Shown piece by piece: positions 50,722-60,350 of a stretch of 64,000 nt of DNA. The translations under genes and the position numbers were made by a program. The notes below the pieces were generated by a model. The model had not been told where the DNA came from and did not search any database. It saw only the letters and a program-made list of their open reading frames with translations. Origin of the DNA: Chloroflexota bacterium (lineage in GTDB: Bacteria > Chloroflexota > Anaerolineae > B4-G1 > SLSP01); the NCBI GenBank assembly GCA_019873645.1, contig JAIOAX010000018.1:1-64000 (forward strand), written 5' to 3'. Position 1 is the first letter of the stretch; the number at the start of each line of letters is the position of its first letter.

Positions 50722-51597
50722 GTGACAGAGGGCACCGCTACCGACACGGATAAAGCGCTGGAAGTGCACTTGTGTCGCGCGTCGGAGTTTACACTTGAAG
50801 AACTGGTCAACGCTTACAACCAGACCCGCATTGACTACATCGTGCCTATGCCGATGAACGTGCGGCGTTTGCAGGAGTATGTGTACAATTACGATGTCCG
50901 GTTGGATTACTCTGCCGTGGCGGTTGCGGATGGGCAGATTTTGGGGTTGTGCATGTTAGGGGTGCGTCCGGGGCGTTGCTGGTCCACGCGGCTGGGGGTG
51001 TTGCCGGTCAAACGTCGGCGCGGTACCGGCGAAATGTTGATGCGCGACAATATCCGTACCGCACAAGCATTAGGCGCAGCGTCTATCATGCTGGAGGTCA
51101 TCAAAGACAATGAGCCGGCGCACCAGCTTTTCCTGAAGCTCGGTTTTTACGAAACCCGCGGGCTGCTCGTCCTGCGTCGTCCGCCGGGCATGCCCAAGAT
51201 AGATGTGGGCGCTTATAAAGTGCAACATTTGGAAAAAGATGAAGCGATTGCGCTGTTGCAGCGGCGTCGCAGCGTCCCTTCGTGGTTGGATGAGACCCCC
51301 TCGTTGATCCATGCGGGCAACCTGGCGGCCCTGCAAGTCGAATTGGCGGATGGCGAACGGGGCTGGTTGGTCTATCAGAACACCACCTTTCAGCTAGGGC
51401 GGCTGGTTTTGCAGACAGAGGCCGGCGATCCCTGCACCGTCGCCCGTGTCTTAGTCCACGCGCTGCACAGCAAGTATCCGTTTAAGGACACAAACACCGA
51501 AAATCTGCCCCTTGACGATCCCCACCTGCCGGGCCTGCTGGATATGGGCTATCTCGAATCATTCCGCCGTATTGAGATGCGTCTTGACCTTAAATAA
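50722..51597 (+). CDS. GNAT-family N-acetyltransferase with C-terminal extension
   Basis: About 291 residues from GTG 50722 (GAGGGG upstream); the frame opens earlier at 50686 with TTG. The first 150 residues are GNAT-like, with the acetyl-CoA loop VLPVKRRRGTGEMLMRDNIR and LEVIKDNEPAHQLFLKLGFY. The second half (NLAALQVELADGERGWLVYQ) resembles another, degenerate GNAT fold. Substrate unknown. The stop codon lies within the long palindrome that follows. Confidence 0.82.
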   Translation: MTEGTATDTDKALEVHLCRASEFTLEELVNAYNQTRIDYIVPMPMNVRRLQEYVYNYDVRLDYSAVAVADGQILGLCMLGVRPGRCWSTRLGVLPVKRRRGTGEMLMRDNIRTAQALGAASIMLEVIKDNEPAHQLFLKLGFYETRGLLVLRRPPGMPKIDVGAYKVQHLEKDEAIALLQRRRSVPSWLDETPSLIHAGNLAALQVELADGERGWLVYQNTTFQLGRLVLQTEAGDPCTVARVLVHALHSKYPFKDTNTENLPLDDPHLPGLLDMGYLESFRRIEMRLDLK

Positions 51598-51632
51598 ACC
51601 TGACAGGTTTTCAAAACCTGTCAGGTTTATTT
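51592..51632. terminator. Perfect 20-bp palindrome, likely bidirectional terminator
   Basis: AAATAAACCTGACAGGTTTT, one central base, then its exact reverse complement. It lies between convergent GNAT and nitroreductase genes and includes the GNAT stop codon. The core AACCTGACAGGTT is a word seen in repeats of many bacteria; here it occurs once in the window. Confidence 0.75.
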
Positions 51633-51635
51633 GTA

Positions 51636-52139
51636 TCACCAGCCGTTTTTGTGAACTTTGCTCTCGTCGTAGCGTTCTACACGGCCTTTGGACTCTGCCG
51701 GATGCCCGACGGCAATCAGGCTCAGCGGTTGGAAGCCTTCGGGAATGTTGAACAGTTTGCTGATGCCGGCGGCCCGTTGCAGATCAGGATAGACGCCCAT
51801 CCACACCGTCCCCAGGCCCAGGGCGCGCGCTGCGAGCAGGATGTTCTCTGTTGCGGCGGCGCAGTCCTGCTGCCAGAACTTCTCGGAGACGGTGGTGTTG
51901 CCGCAGACGACGATCGCCAGCGGCGCCTCTGCCAGCATTTTGGAGTAGGGGTGGACTTCCATGATCGCGTTCAGCTTCGCGCGGTCATCCACGACAATGA
52001 AGTGCCACGGCTGGCGGTTGTTCGCCGAAGGCGCGTTCATCCCCGCTTCGAGGATTGTCTTGATTTCCTCTGCTGTTACCGGCTCCGGCGTATACTTCCG
52101 AATACTGCGACGTGTAAAAATAGCTTCTAAAGCGTCCAT
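51636..52139 (-). CDS. Nitroreductase-family flavoprotein
   Basis: 167 residues: FTRRSIRKYTPEPV (FMN site), APSANNRQPWHFIVVD, a central helix and LGLGTVWMGVYP, ending SKVHKNGW. Reduces nitro, quinone or similar groups with FMN and NAD(P)H. Short for the family (usually 170-220) but all core motifs are present. Confidence 0.92.
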   Translation of the reverse strand: MDALEAIFTRRSIRKYTPEPVTAEEIKTILEAGMNAPSANNRQPWHFIVVDDRAKLNAIMEVHPYSKMLAEAPLAIVVCGNTTVSEKFWQQDCAAATENILLAARALGLGTVWMGVYPDLQRAAGISKLFNIPEGFQPLSLIAVGHPAESKGRVERYDESKVHKNGW

Positions 52140-52164
52140 AGACTAACTTGCCTCCTCTCTTCTT

Positions 52165-52245
52165 AAGAAAATAAACCGCTAATCTCGCTAATCTACGCGA
52201 ATCTCTGACAAATTAGCGAAGCTTCGCGTGATTCGCGGTGATAAT
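52165..52245. repeat. Family H-like repeat (CGCTAATCTCGCTAATCTAC)
   Basis: CGCTAATCTCGCTAATC, then an inverted GAAGCTTCGCGTGATTCGCG, fill the 168-bp spacer between proS and the nitroreductase gene. Confidence 0.65.
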
Positions 52246-52307
52246 TCTGCTCCTCGTTGGCGTGGTTTCCCTCATAGAAGACCCTTCTGAAAATAGTCCG
52301 ATAGTCG

Positions 52308-54197
<1,890 letters not shown>

Positions 54198-54217
54198 AGA
54201 AATCCCCTTCAGAGTTT

Positions 54218-54292
54218 TAACCACGAATTGGCACGAATTTCCACGAATAGAAACCAAAATTCGTGGGAATTCGTGAAGATTCGTGGTGAAAA
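54218..54292. repeat. Family D repeat
   Basis: ACCACGAATTGGCACGAATT faces GGGAATTCGTGAAGATTCGT. It separates proS from the ydcF-like gene, whose stop lies at its edge. Confidence 0.8.
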
Positions 54293-55105
54293 TTATAACC
54301 AGCCACGCACAGTGTAGACAACGATCCCAATATACTCCTTGATGGCCTGAGTTGTCAAGGCGAGGTCCTGAGCGCTCGGCAGCAGGTTCATCAGTTGGAC
54401 GCTCAGTTTGGGCTGCGTGTAGTAATTCCATTCGGCCTGCGAAACCCAGAAATCCGTCGGCGCAGGCGTGACGGTGATCTCCGGGATGTTGAACGTGGCG
54501 TAGGCGCGTGGCATGTGCAGCGCCGACGTGACCAGGATAATCGTCTTGATGCCGTGTGCTTTCAGGAGCTTCAGGCTGGCTGCGGCGTTCTCGTAGGTGT
54601 TCCACGAGTCGGTTTCAAGCAACAGGGCGGTTTGTGGGACGCCCATTCGGTCAAGCAGATCCGCCATCACTTCGGCTTCGGAGAGTCCCTGGGGGCCGCT
54701 CCATGGCGGGTTGCCGCCACTGAGCACGATGGTGGGGGCAGCGCCGTTTTGATAGAGCCATGCCGCATACAGCAACCGGTCGCCAGCCTCATTCACCTCG
54801 GCGGTGGGACGCGGGTAGCCCGGCGTGCGCGTCGCTCCACCCAGGACGACGATGGCGTCTGCGTGCGGGATGGCGGTCACTTCGCCGGGCGGTGGAGCAT
54901 AACGCCATTCCAGCGAGCGCGCCAGCGTCATGGCGACGATGCGATTGCCGCCCAGCCATAGCAGCGCCAGCGTGACCGCGATCAGCCGTGTCTGCCATTG
55001 CGGGTTGCGCCGGATGATCAAGGCGGTCGTCAGCAGGACGCAGGCCAGGCCGAGCGGGTAAATGAACAGGGGGAGGAGTTTGGAAAGGTAAAAGAGCATG
55101 GTCAT
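54293..55105 (-). CDS. YdcF/DUF218 family membrane protein
   Basis: 270 residues: two N-terminal membrane helices (PLFIYPLGLACVLLTTALII and a second) and a DUF218 domain with ADAIVVLGGA, PTIVLSGGN, LETDSWNTYENA and LVTSALHMPRA. Such proteins bind S-adenosylmethionine or act in envelope lipid/polysaccharide homeostasis; exact role unknown. ATG 55105 or 55099. Confidence 0.85.
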   Translation of the reverse strand: MTMLFYLSKLLPLFIYPLGLACVLLTTALIIRRNPQWQTRLIAVTLALLWLGGNRIVAMTLARSLEWRYAPPPGEVTAIPHADAIVVLGGATRTPGYPRPTAEVNEAGDRLLYAAWLYQNGAAPTIVLSGGNPPWSGPQGLSEAEVMADLLDRMGVPQTALLLETDSWNTYENAAASLKLLKAHGIKTIILVTSALHMPRAYATFNIPEITVTPAPTDFWVSQAEWNYYTQPKLSVQLMNLLPSAQDLALTTQAIKEYIGIVVYTVRGWL

Positions 55106-55160
55106 CGGTGACTGGTAACTGGTAATCCGTGATTGGTCATCGGGAGTTGGGAGTGGGAAG
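55102..55160. repeat. Family F repeat (GGTGACTGGTAACTGGTAAT)
   Basis: GGTAACTGGTAATCCGTGATTGG words fill the spacer between the DUF92 gene and the ydcF-like gene. Confidence 0.65.
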
Positions 55161-56039
55161 TCAGAGAGTGATGGTGAGGTGGGCGAGGAGGGCGGCGAGG
55201 GCCGCGCCGATGACCGAGCTGATGAAGTTGACCCAGTCGTTGTTCAGCCAGCGCCAGCCACGCAGCAGAATGTTGGGCGTGCCGTCAGGATCAATCACTT
55301 TCTCTGTTTCCTTCTCGCGGCGCGTTGAGTAGTAGATGGCCTGCACCGTCGCGCCGAGCAGACTGTCAAACAGTGAACCGGCCAACCCTGCCAGCGCAGC
55401 GATGAGCGGCAGTAGCGTGCAGTTCCCCGGATAAACAAGGCACGAGAGGGGGTATAGCAGCACGCGCGGCGTGTAGCGGATCAGGCTATCCACATAGAGA
55501 AAGAACGCTCCGGCGATGCCGATTACCATCCCGCCGGCCAGCGTTGCCAGTGTGCCTTGCAGGGAAACGCCGCCGGAGGTCCCCGGTTCGACGGGTTTGC
55601 CGGTGGTGATGAGCCGCGGCAGCCGCTTGCTGAGCACGCCCAGTTCGGTGGCCCAGGTATCTGCGTTCACCGTAGCCATCGCACCGACGAAGGCAAACCA
55701 CAGCAGCGGATGGCCCGTCAGCCGATAGGCGATGGCGATCAGCGCACCCGCGCCGCCGTTCGCCAACGCCTGCCCGATGTCGCGCCGCGAGCCTTTGGCG
55801 AATTTCTCGGCCAGCGCTTCTTTTGTGGTCTCTTTGTACTTCGAGAGCAGGCTGGAAAGGACAAAAAAGGTGATGAGCAGCAGCCCCCACGCCCAGCCGC
55901 CAAAGCCGAAGATGGCCGTGCCGGTGAGCATGGCCCCCGCGACGCCGCTTTTGGAGAGCGCAGCCCGTTTATACGCCGCCCAGCCGATCGCAGCGCTGAT
56001 GATCAGACCAAATCCGAGTTGTAGAAAAGGTATACGCAT
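55161..56039 (-). CDS. DUF92 / VTE6-like membrane kinase
   Basis: About 292 residues with about six membrane segments. SKSGVAGAMLTGTAIFGFGG, GAMATVNADTWATELGVLSK and KPVEPGTSGGVSLQGTLATL are the DUF92 signature shared with plant VTE6, a phytyl-phosphate kinase. A VTE5-like gene lies two genes upstream on the same strand, which supports a role in isoprenoid-alcohol salvage. ATG 56039 has GGAG 5 nt upstream. Confidence 0.85.
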   Translation of the reverse strand: MRIPFLQLGFGLIISAAIGWAAYKRAALSKSGVAGAMLTGTAIFGFGGWAWGLLLITFFVLSSLLSKYKETTKEALAEKFAKGSRRDIGQALANGGAGALIAIAYRLTGHPLLWFAFVGAMATVNADTWATELGVLSKRLPRLITTGKPVEPGTSGGVSLQGTLATLAGGMVIGIAGAFFLYVDSLIRYTPRVLLYPLSCLVYPGNCTLLPLIAALAGLAGSLFDSLLGATVQAIYYSTRREKETEKVIDPDGTPNILLRGWRWLNNDWVNFISSVIGAALAALLAHLTITL

Positions 56040-56045
56040 AATCAC

Positions 56046-56103
56046 TCCAGAGTCGTTTGAACGTTAAAAGTTAGAATGTTCAAACGTTTGAACGTTCTAA
56101 CGC
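56046..56103. repeat. Family C palindromic repeat, supplying a gene's C-terminus
   Basis: GTCGTTTGAACGTTAAAAGT and ATGTTCAAACGTTTGAACGT. On the minus strand it encodes the last six residues (LERSNV-stop region) of the next gene and its TGA. Confidence 0.8.
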
Positions 56104-56709
56104 GCTTTTTAACCAGTGGGCGTAGCCGTAAGAGTGTTCCGCGTCCAGCGCAGGGACGTTCGCTCCCCGAAGGGTATGTCGGGCGACACACGTGAAGATG
56201 CTGTGCAGCGCCGCTTCGGGGCCAAACGTCTCGAAGGCCAGACTCCACCATATTTCCTCGCTTAGTTTAATTTCCGCCAGTTCAAGGTTACACCCCTGCG
56301 CGACAGGTGCGCTTCCAGCAATGGCGCTAACCTCTTCGCCGTCTGTGACCAGATAGCGACGCAGGCGGCGCGCTTTGCGGACGGCGAGCCATCCCGGCTG
56401 CGGCCCGGCGAGGTCCCCCAGGCCGCTGCCCAGGTCATTGACGCCAAAACTCCACTTGTGCCAGCTTTCGACCAGGCCACTGACGCGCGCGTGCAATTGT
56501 TCCACGCCATATTGTTTGGCGCGCTGTTTGATCTCGATCCGCCCCTCACGCAGCTTGATGTTGAGATCGTCCTGATGGGGGAGCCGCAGATAATAGTCAA
56601 TGCGCGGCGGCTGGCCTTCCGGCGCGCGCTCACCGTAGTGATACCAGGCCAGCACGTCTTGCGGGATGGGGCCGGGATAGAACCAGCGAACTTCGAGTGT
56701 GGGGAACAT
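56080..56709 (-). CDS. Unknown protein between VTE5- and VTE6-like genes (CYTH-like strand pattern)
   Basis: 209 residues with alternating strands EVRWF, IDYYLRLP, LNIKLREGRIEIKQR at the N-terminus, similar in layout to CYTH/tunnel-type triphosphate-binding proteins, but the diagnostic ExExK is absent (LEVRWF instead). No membrane segment. Start lies 7 bp after the VTE5-like stop, so they are cotranscribed. I do not recognise the family. Confidence 0.5.
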   Translation of the reverse strand: MFPTLEVRWFYPGPIPQDVLAWYHYGERAPEGQPPRIDYYLRLPHQDDLNIKLREGRIEIKQRAKQYGVEQLHARVSGLVESWHKWSFGVNDLGSGLGDLAGPQPGWLAVRKARRLRRYLVTDGEEVSAIAGSAPVAQGCNLELAEIKLSEEIWWSLAFETFGPEAALHSIFTCVARHTLRGANVPALDAEHSYGYAHWLKSALERSNV

Positions 56710-56716
56710 GGGCCGA

Positions 56717-57433
56717 TCAGCCGCCCAACAGGGCGTTGAGCACGAACAGCGTCAGCCCGGTCAGCAACGGAACGCTGAGGTTATCGGTCCCGGCAGGCGA
56801 GAACGCCTCTGCTGCCGTCGCTATGCCTGTCCCGATGACCGCACATAAGAGGATGCCCCAGAACGGCAAGGCGACGGAATTCGGACTGAGCACCGATCCC
56901 GGCAACCAGGCCAGCGTCAGCAGGATGACCAGGAAGCTCGCTGCGGCCATCGCCGCCGAACCTTCACGGCTGCGTTTATGCCCGAAGGTGGTGTAGATAT
57001 GTTTCCCGTATTTCAGCCCGACAATGCTGGCGAGGCCGTCGCCCCATGTCATCGCCATCACCGCCGCCGCGGCGATGGGAACGCGATCCAACGCGCCGCC
57101 GGTGCGCCAGAGCAGCCCAAACAGGAGGGTGATCGAAATCGCAAAGTAGACCGTGCCCGGCGAGGAATCCACTGCGTCCATGGCTTTGAAAATCTGGTAG
57201 CGGTAGAAGATGTAGTTGAGCACGATGAACGTCGCAAAGGGGATGATGCCGTAAGTCCACGTATCGAACAACGCCAGAATCCCCCAAATCCACATCCCCG
57301 CGCCGATGTGGATGATCTTGCGCGTGAACGCCTGCGGCCACTTGAGCCGCTTGCCGATGGCCTCGACAATGAACAACAGCCCAAAAGCGTACAGATACGA
57401 AGCGATTAAGCCGATGATGTCATTTGGGGTCAT
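56717..57433 (-). CDS. VTE5-like (dolichol/phytol kinase-type) membrane protein
   Basis: About 238 residues with 6-7 membrane segments. FTRKIIHIGAGMWIWGILA near residue 37, MTWGDGLASIVGLKYGKH and GHKRSREGSAAMAAASF fit the CTP-dependent polyprenol/phytol kinase group related to CdsA. ATG 57433 has AAGGAG upstream. With the DUF92 gene it could phosphorylate an isoprenoid alcohol twice. Confidence 0.8.
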   Translation of the reverse strand: MTPNDIIGLIASYLYAFGLLFIVEAIGKRLKWPQAFTRKIIHIGAGMWIWGILALFDTWTYGIIPFATFIVLNYIFYRYQIFKAMDAVDSSPGTVYFAISITLLFGLLWRTGGALDRVPIAAAAVMAMTWGDGLASIVGLKYGKHIYTTFGHKRSREGSAAMAAASFLVILLTLAWLPGSVLSPNSVALPFWGILLCAVIGTGIATAAEAFSPAGTDNLSVPLLTGLTLFVLNALLGG

Positions 57434-57439
57434 AGTGTT

Positions 57440-57532
57440 CTCCTTGTGATGGTAATCGGTAATCGAGTAATGAGTGTGTCTCTTTACTTCATACTTCTTA
57501 CTCCATACTCCATACTTCCTTCCTACTCCCTC
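57440..57532. repeat. Family F and J repeats (GGTAATCGGTAATC; CTTACTCCATACTCCATACTT)
   Basis: The J units TACTTCTTACTCCATACTCC provide the stop codon of the histidine kinase gene on the minus strand. Confidence 0.75.
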
Positions 57533-59040
57533 ATCAACGTAAACCAAAAGGTGCTGCCTGCACCAACCGCACTGATAACGCCGACTTCCCCCTGGAGCTT
57601 TTCGACGATGCGGCGCACGATGGAAAGCCCCAGGCCGTGGCCCTCCGCGCGGGTTTGATTGAGCCGTTCAAATTGAGCAAACAGCCTGGCTCGCTCCTCC
57701 GGCGTGAGTCCCGGCCCGTTGTCGCGCACCCAGAAGGCGATTTTTGATTGGGGATTTGCGATTGTGGATTTTAGATTTTCGATTTCCGGCAACTGCATCT
57801 TTGCCGGACGGCAAGAATCCAAATCGGCAATCGGTAATCGGCAATCTAAAATCGTGTAGCCGAGTTCGAGGCGCGGCGGGATGCCTTTTTCGGGGTTGCC
57901 GCCGTATTTGATGGCGTTGCTGAGGTAGTTGACCCAGACTTCTTCCACCCACGGCGCATAGCCGAGCACCATAGGCCATGTCGCCGAGAGGGTTATCTCA
58001 GCTTGAGCGCGCGTTTTCATATCCTCAAGCCGCCGGCAGGCTTCGGCGACGATCTGCGCCATATCCAGAGGCTGTGTTTTCACATCCTCAAGTTTGCGCA
58101 CACTGGCAAGCAGCAGTAGCTCATAGATCGGAAGAGCGATTTTGTAGCTATTTTGCTTGATACGTTGCAGATTGGCGAGCACTTGTTCTTGCGGCATACG
58201 GGGTAACCGCGCTTCGAGCAGACTGCTGAAGCCTACCAGCGCCGACAGTGGGTTTTTCAGATCATGGGCAACGGTGTGGGCGAAGGCGTCCAGCTCGGCG
58301 TTGCGCAGTTCCAGCTCCTGGGTGTAAGCCTGTAAGCGGGTGTTCACTTCTACAAGTTCACGTGTGCGCTGCGCCACCTTTTGTTCCAATGTGTGGCTGT
58401 ATTCTTCCAGTTGGGCATTGGCTACTGCCAGTTGGCGCGTTGCCTCGCGTTCGGCCGCTAAAGTGTTGATTTGCAGGTAATAGAAGCGCACCAGCAGGAC
58501 AATCGTGACGAGAAGAAACATGGCCAACGCTGTCCCGGCTTCGATCCAGTAAGCAGTATATTCGAAGTTGCTTTGCAGGATGATCCATCGGCTCAATAAT
58601 CCAATATGAACGAAGTAGGTGAACAGGGTGTAGATGAACAAACTCAAGGCTGTGGCCATCATTCCAGCGCGGATGTTGATAAGAATCGCGGCAATCACTG
58701 GCAGCCACAGCAGGTAAAGTCGCCCACTGGCGACCATACCGCCACGCGCCAGGGACACCACGCCGACAAAGTAGCCGATTGCCAGCATCCCCCATCCGCG
58801 AATACGCGCATCCAATGTGCGCCAGAAGGCCATCGTCACAATCAGCGCATAGCCGATGATGTAGATGAACATCCACCAATCCCAGGCGTTGTAATGCCGG
58901 GCATTGACAAGCGGGGCGATGACGGCCGGCAGCGCGACCACGGCGAGCACGGTCAGGATGACATTTAGTGCCCTCACACGCCATGCATACAGCACCGCCT
59001 CGATTTCAGCAGCAGTACTTGTGGAAATGTTTTTGCGCAT
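57523..59040 (-). CDS. Membrane sensor histidine kinase with a repeat insertion in its ATPase domain
   Basis: 505 residues: about six N-terminal membrane segments, a coiled coil (QLEEYSHTLEQKVAQRTREL), HisKA with the H-box TVAHDLKNPLSAL, and HATPase with NYLSNAIKYGG, RDNGPGLT and GHGLGLSIVRRIVEKLQG. Between ELGYTIL and AFWVRDNG lie about 33 extra residues of repeat origin not found in its paralogue at 6268-7443. No cognate regulator adjoins it. Confidence 0.88.
   Translation of the reverse strand: MRKNISTSTAAEIEAVLYAWRVRALNVILTVLAVVALPAVIAPLVNARHYNAWDWWMFIYIIGYALIVTMAFWRTLDARIRGWGMLAIGYFVGVVSLARGGMVASGRLYLLWLPVIAAILINIRAGMMATALSLFIYTLFTYFVHIGLLSRWIILQSNFEYTAYWIEAGTALAMFLLVTIVLLVRFYYLQINTLAAEREATRQLAVANAQLEEYSHTLEQKVAQRTRELVEVNTRLQAYTQELELRNAELDAFAHTVAHDLKNPLSALVGFSSLLEARLPRMPQEQVLANLQRIKQNSYKIALPIYELLLLASVRKLEDVKTQPLDMAQIVAEACRRLEDMKTRAQAEITLSATWPMVLGYAPWVEEVWVNYLSNAIKYGGNPEKGIPPRLELGYTILDCRLPIADLDSCRPAKMQLPEIENLKSTIANPQSKIAFWVRDNGPGLTPEERARLFAQFERLNQTRAEGHGLGLSIVRRIVEKLQGEVGVISAVGAGSTFWFTLMRE
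57738..57850. repeat. Family F repeat inside the histidine kinase gene
   Basis: GATTTTTGATTGGGGATTTG and AATCGGCAATCGGTAATCGG flank a short unique piece. Encodes the loop insertion before the G1 box. Confidence 0.75.
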
Positions 59041-59054
59041 ACCGAAAGTCTACT

Positions 59055-59092
59055 TATCCCTGATTACCGGTTACCGATTACTAATCCCCTCT
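59055..59092. repeat. Family F repeat (GATTACCGGTTACCGATTAC)
   Basis: Lies between the kinase and the lyase gene and supplies the last residues (ISNR) and stop of the lyase. Confidence 0.65.
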
Positions 59093-60246
59093 TCCAAATC
59101 CGCAATGATGTCTTCCACGTCTTCCAGTCCGACGGCGAGGCGCACCAATCCGTCGCTGATGCCCGCAGCCAGCCGGGTCTCGCGCGGGACGCTGCGGTGG
59201 GTGGTGCTGGCCGGGTGGGTGATGAGCGTGCGCACGTCCCCCAGGCTCACGGTGAGCGCGCACAGTCGCACACGGTTAAGCAGACGCGCGCCGGCCTCAA
59301 GCCCGCCCTTCAGCTCGAAGACGACAACGCCCCCGCCGCCACCCGGCATCTGACGCTGCGCCAGATCGTATTGCGGGTGCGCCGGATGCCAGGGGTAGCG
59401 CACCCAGGCGACCGCCGGATGGGCATGCAACCACTCGGCGACGCGCAGGCTGTTGGCGTTGTGACGCTCCATGCGCAGCGGCAACGTCGTCATCCCCCGC
59501 GCGATGAGCCATGCATTGAACGGACTGATGCAGCCGCCAAAGTGGCGGATCGGCCCCTTCAGCACGCGCGTGATGAAGTCCGCCGGTCCCGCCACCACGC
59601 CGCCCATCGCGTCGCCATGCCCGCAGAGAAATTTGGTCGCCGAATGGACGACAACGTCCACGCCCAAAGCTATGGGCCGCTGGTTGACCGGCGTGGCGAA
59701 GGTGTTGTCCAGGATAGTGAGGATGCCGCGCGCGCGGGCGAGCGCCGCAATGGCGGCGATGTCGTTCAGCGCGAGGGTGGGGTTTCCCGGCGTCTCCAGG
59801 TAGATGACGCGCGTTTCGGGACGGATGGCGGCCGCGAAGGCGGTCGGGTCGGTGGCCTCGGCGAGCGTCGTCTCGACGCCAAAATGCGGCAAGTCTTTGG
59901 TGATGAAGTGGAACGTGCCGCTGTACAGCCCCGTCGTGGCGACGATGTGCTTGGGGCCGTCGTCCTGCAAGGCCGCAAGCAGGGCGCTGCTCACCGCCGC
60001 CATGCCCGATGCCGTCGCCACAGCTTTCTCCGCGCCTTCCAGCGCTGCGATTTTGCGTTCCAATACCTCAATCGTCGGGTTGCCCCAGCGCGTGTAGATG
60101 GGTTGCCCTTCCGTCTCAAAAGCGTGCGCGGCTTCCTCGGCGCTCTCGAAAAGGTACGTGTTCGCCATGTGAATGGCCGGCGTCACATCGCGCGGTTCCA
60201 GTTCCATTCCGGTGTGAATTGCAGTCGTATGTATACCTTGTTTCAT
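59071..60246 (-). CDS. Cys/Met-metabolism PLP enzyme (methionine gamma-lyase / cystathionine gamma-synthase type)
   Basis: 391 residues. YTRWGNPTIEVLERKIAALE, ASGMAAVSSALLAAL, LETPGNPTLAL, the PLP lysine in VHSATKFLCGHGDAMGG and the final GVVVFELKGG region fit the trans-sulfuration family. The PLP-lysine context resembles methionine gamma-lyase and O-acetylhomoserine enzymes as much as MetB; the exact reaction is not decidable by eye. Confidence 0.88.
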   Translation of the reverse strand: MKQGIHTTAIHTGMELEPRDVTPAIHMANTYLFESAEEAAHAFETEGQPIYTRWGNPTIEVLERKIAALEGAEKAVATASGMAAVSSALLAALQDDGPKHIVATTGLYSGTFHFITKDLPHFGVETTLAEATDPTAFAAAIRPETRVIYLETPGNPTLALNDIAAIAALARARGILTILDNTFATPVNQRPIALGVDVVVHSATKFLCGHGDAMGGVVAGPADFITRVLKGPIRHFGGCISPFNAWLIARGMTTLPLRMERHNANSLRVAEWLHAHPAVAWVRYPWHPAHPQYDLAQRQMPGGGGGVVVFELKGGLEAGARLLNRVRLCALTVSLGDVRTLITHPASTTHRSVPRETRLAAGISDGLVRLAVGLEDVEDIIADLEEGISNR

Positions 60247-60350
60247 GGTTAGTCCTTAGTTAGTCCTTAGTTATCAGTCGAATAGTCGTTAGTTCCGAGT
60301 TGAAAGTTGCCCAATTACCAGTTACCAATCCCCAATTACCCAATCTCCAA
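60246..60350. repeat. Family F/G-type repeats (AGTCCTTAGTTAGTCCTTAG; CAATTACCAGTTACCAATCC)
   Basis: It fills the spacer between the lyase and the double-RCK gene and encodes the last residues (GLEIG) and stop of the latter. Confidence 0.7.

Noticed and set aside
54198-54605. Upstream extension of proS to 54605
   Set aside because: It runs through repeat DNA and antisense to the ydcF-like gene; MRMTQLFGQTLREAPAEA at 54197 is the family start and has a ribosome binding site.
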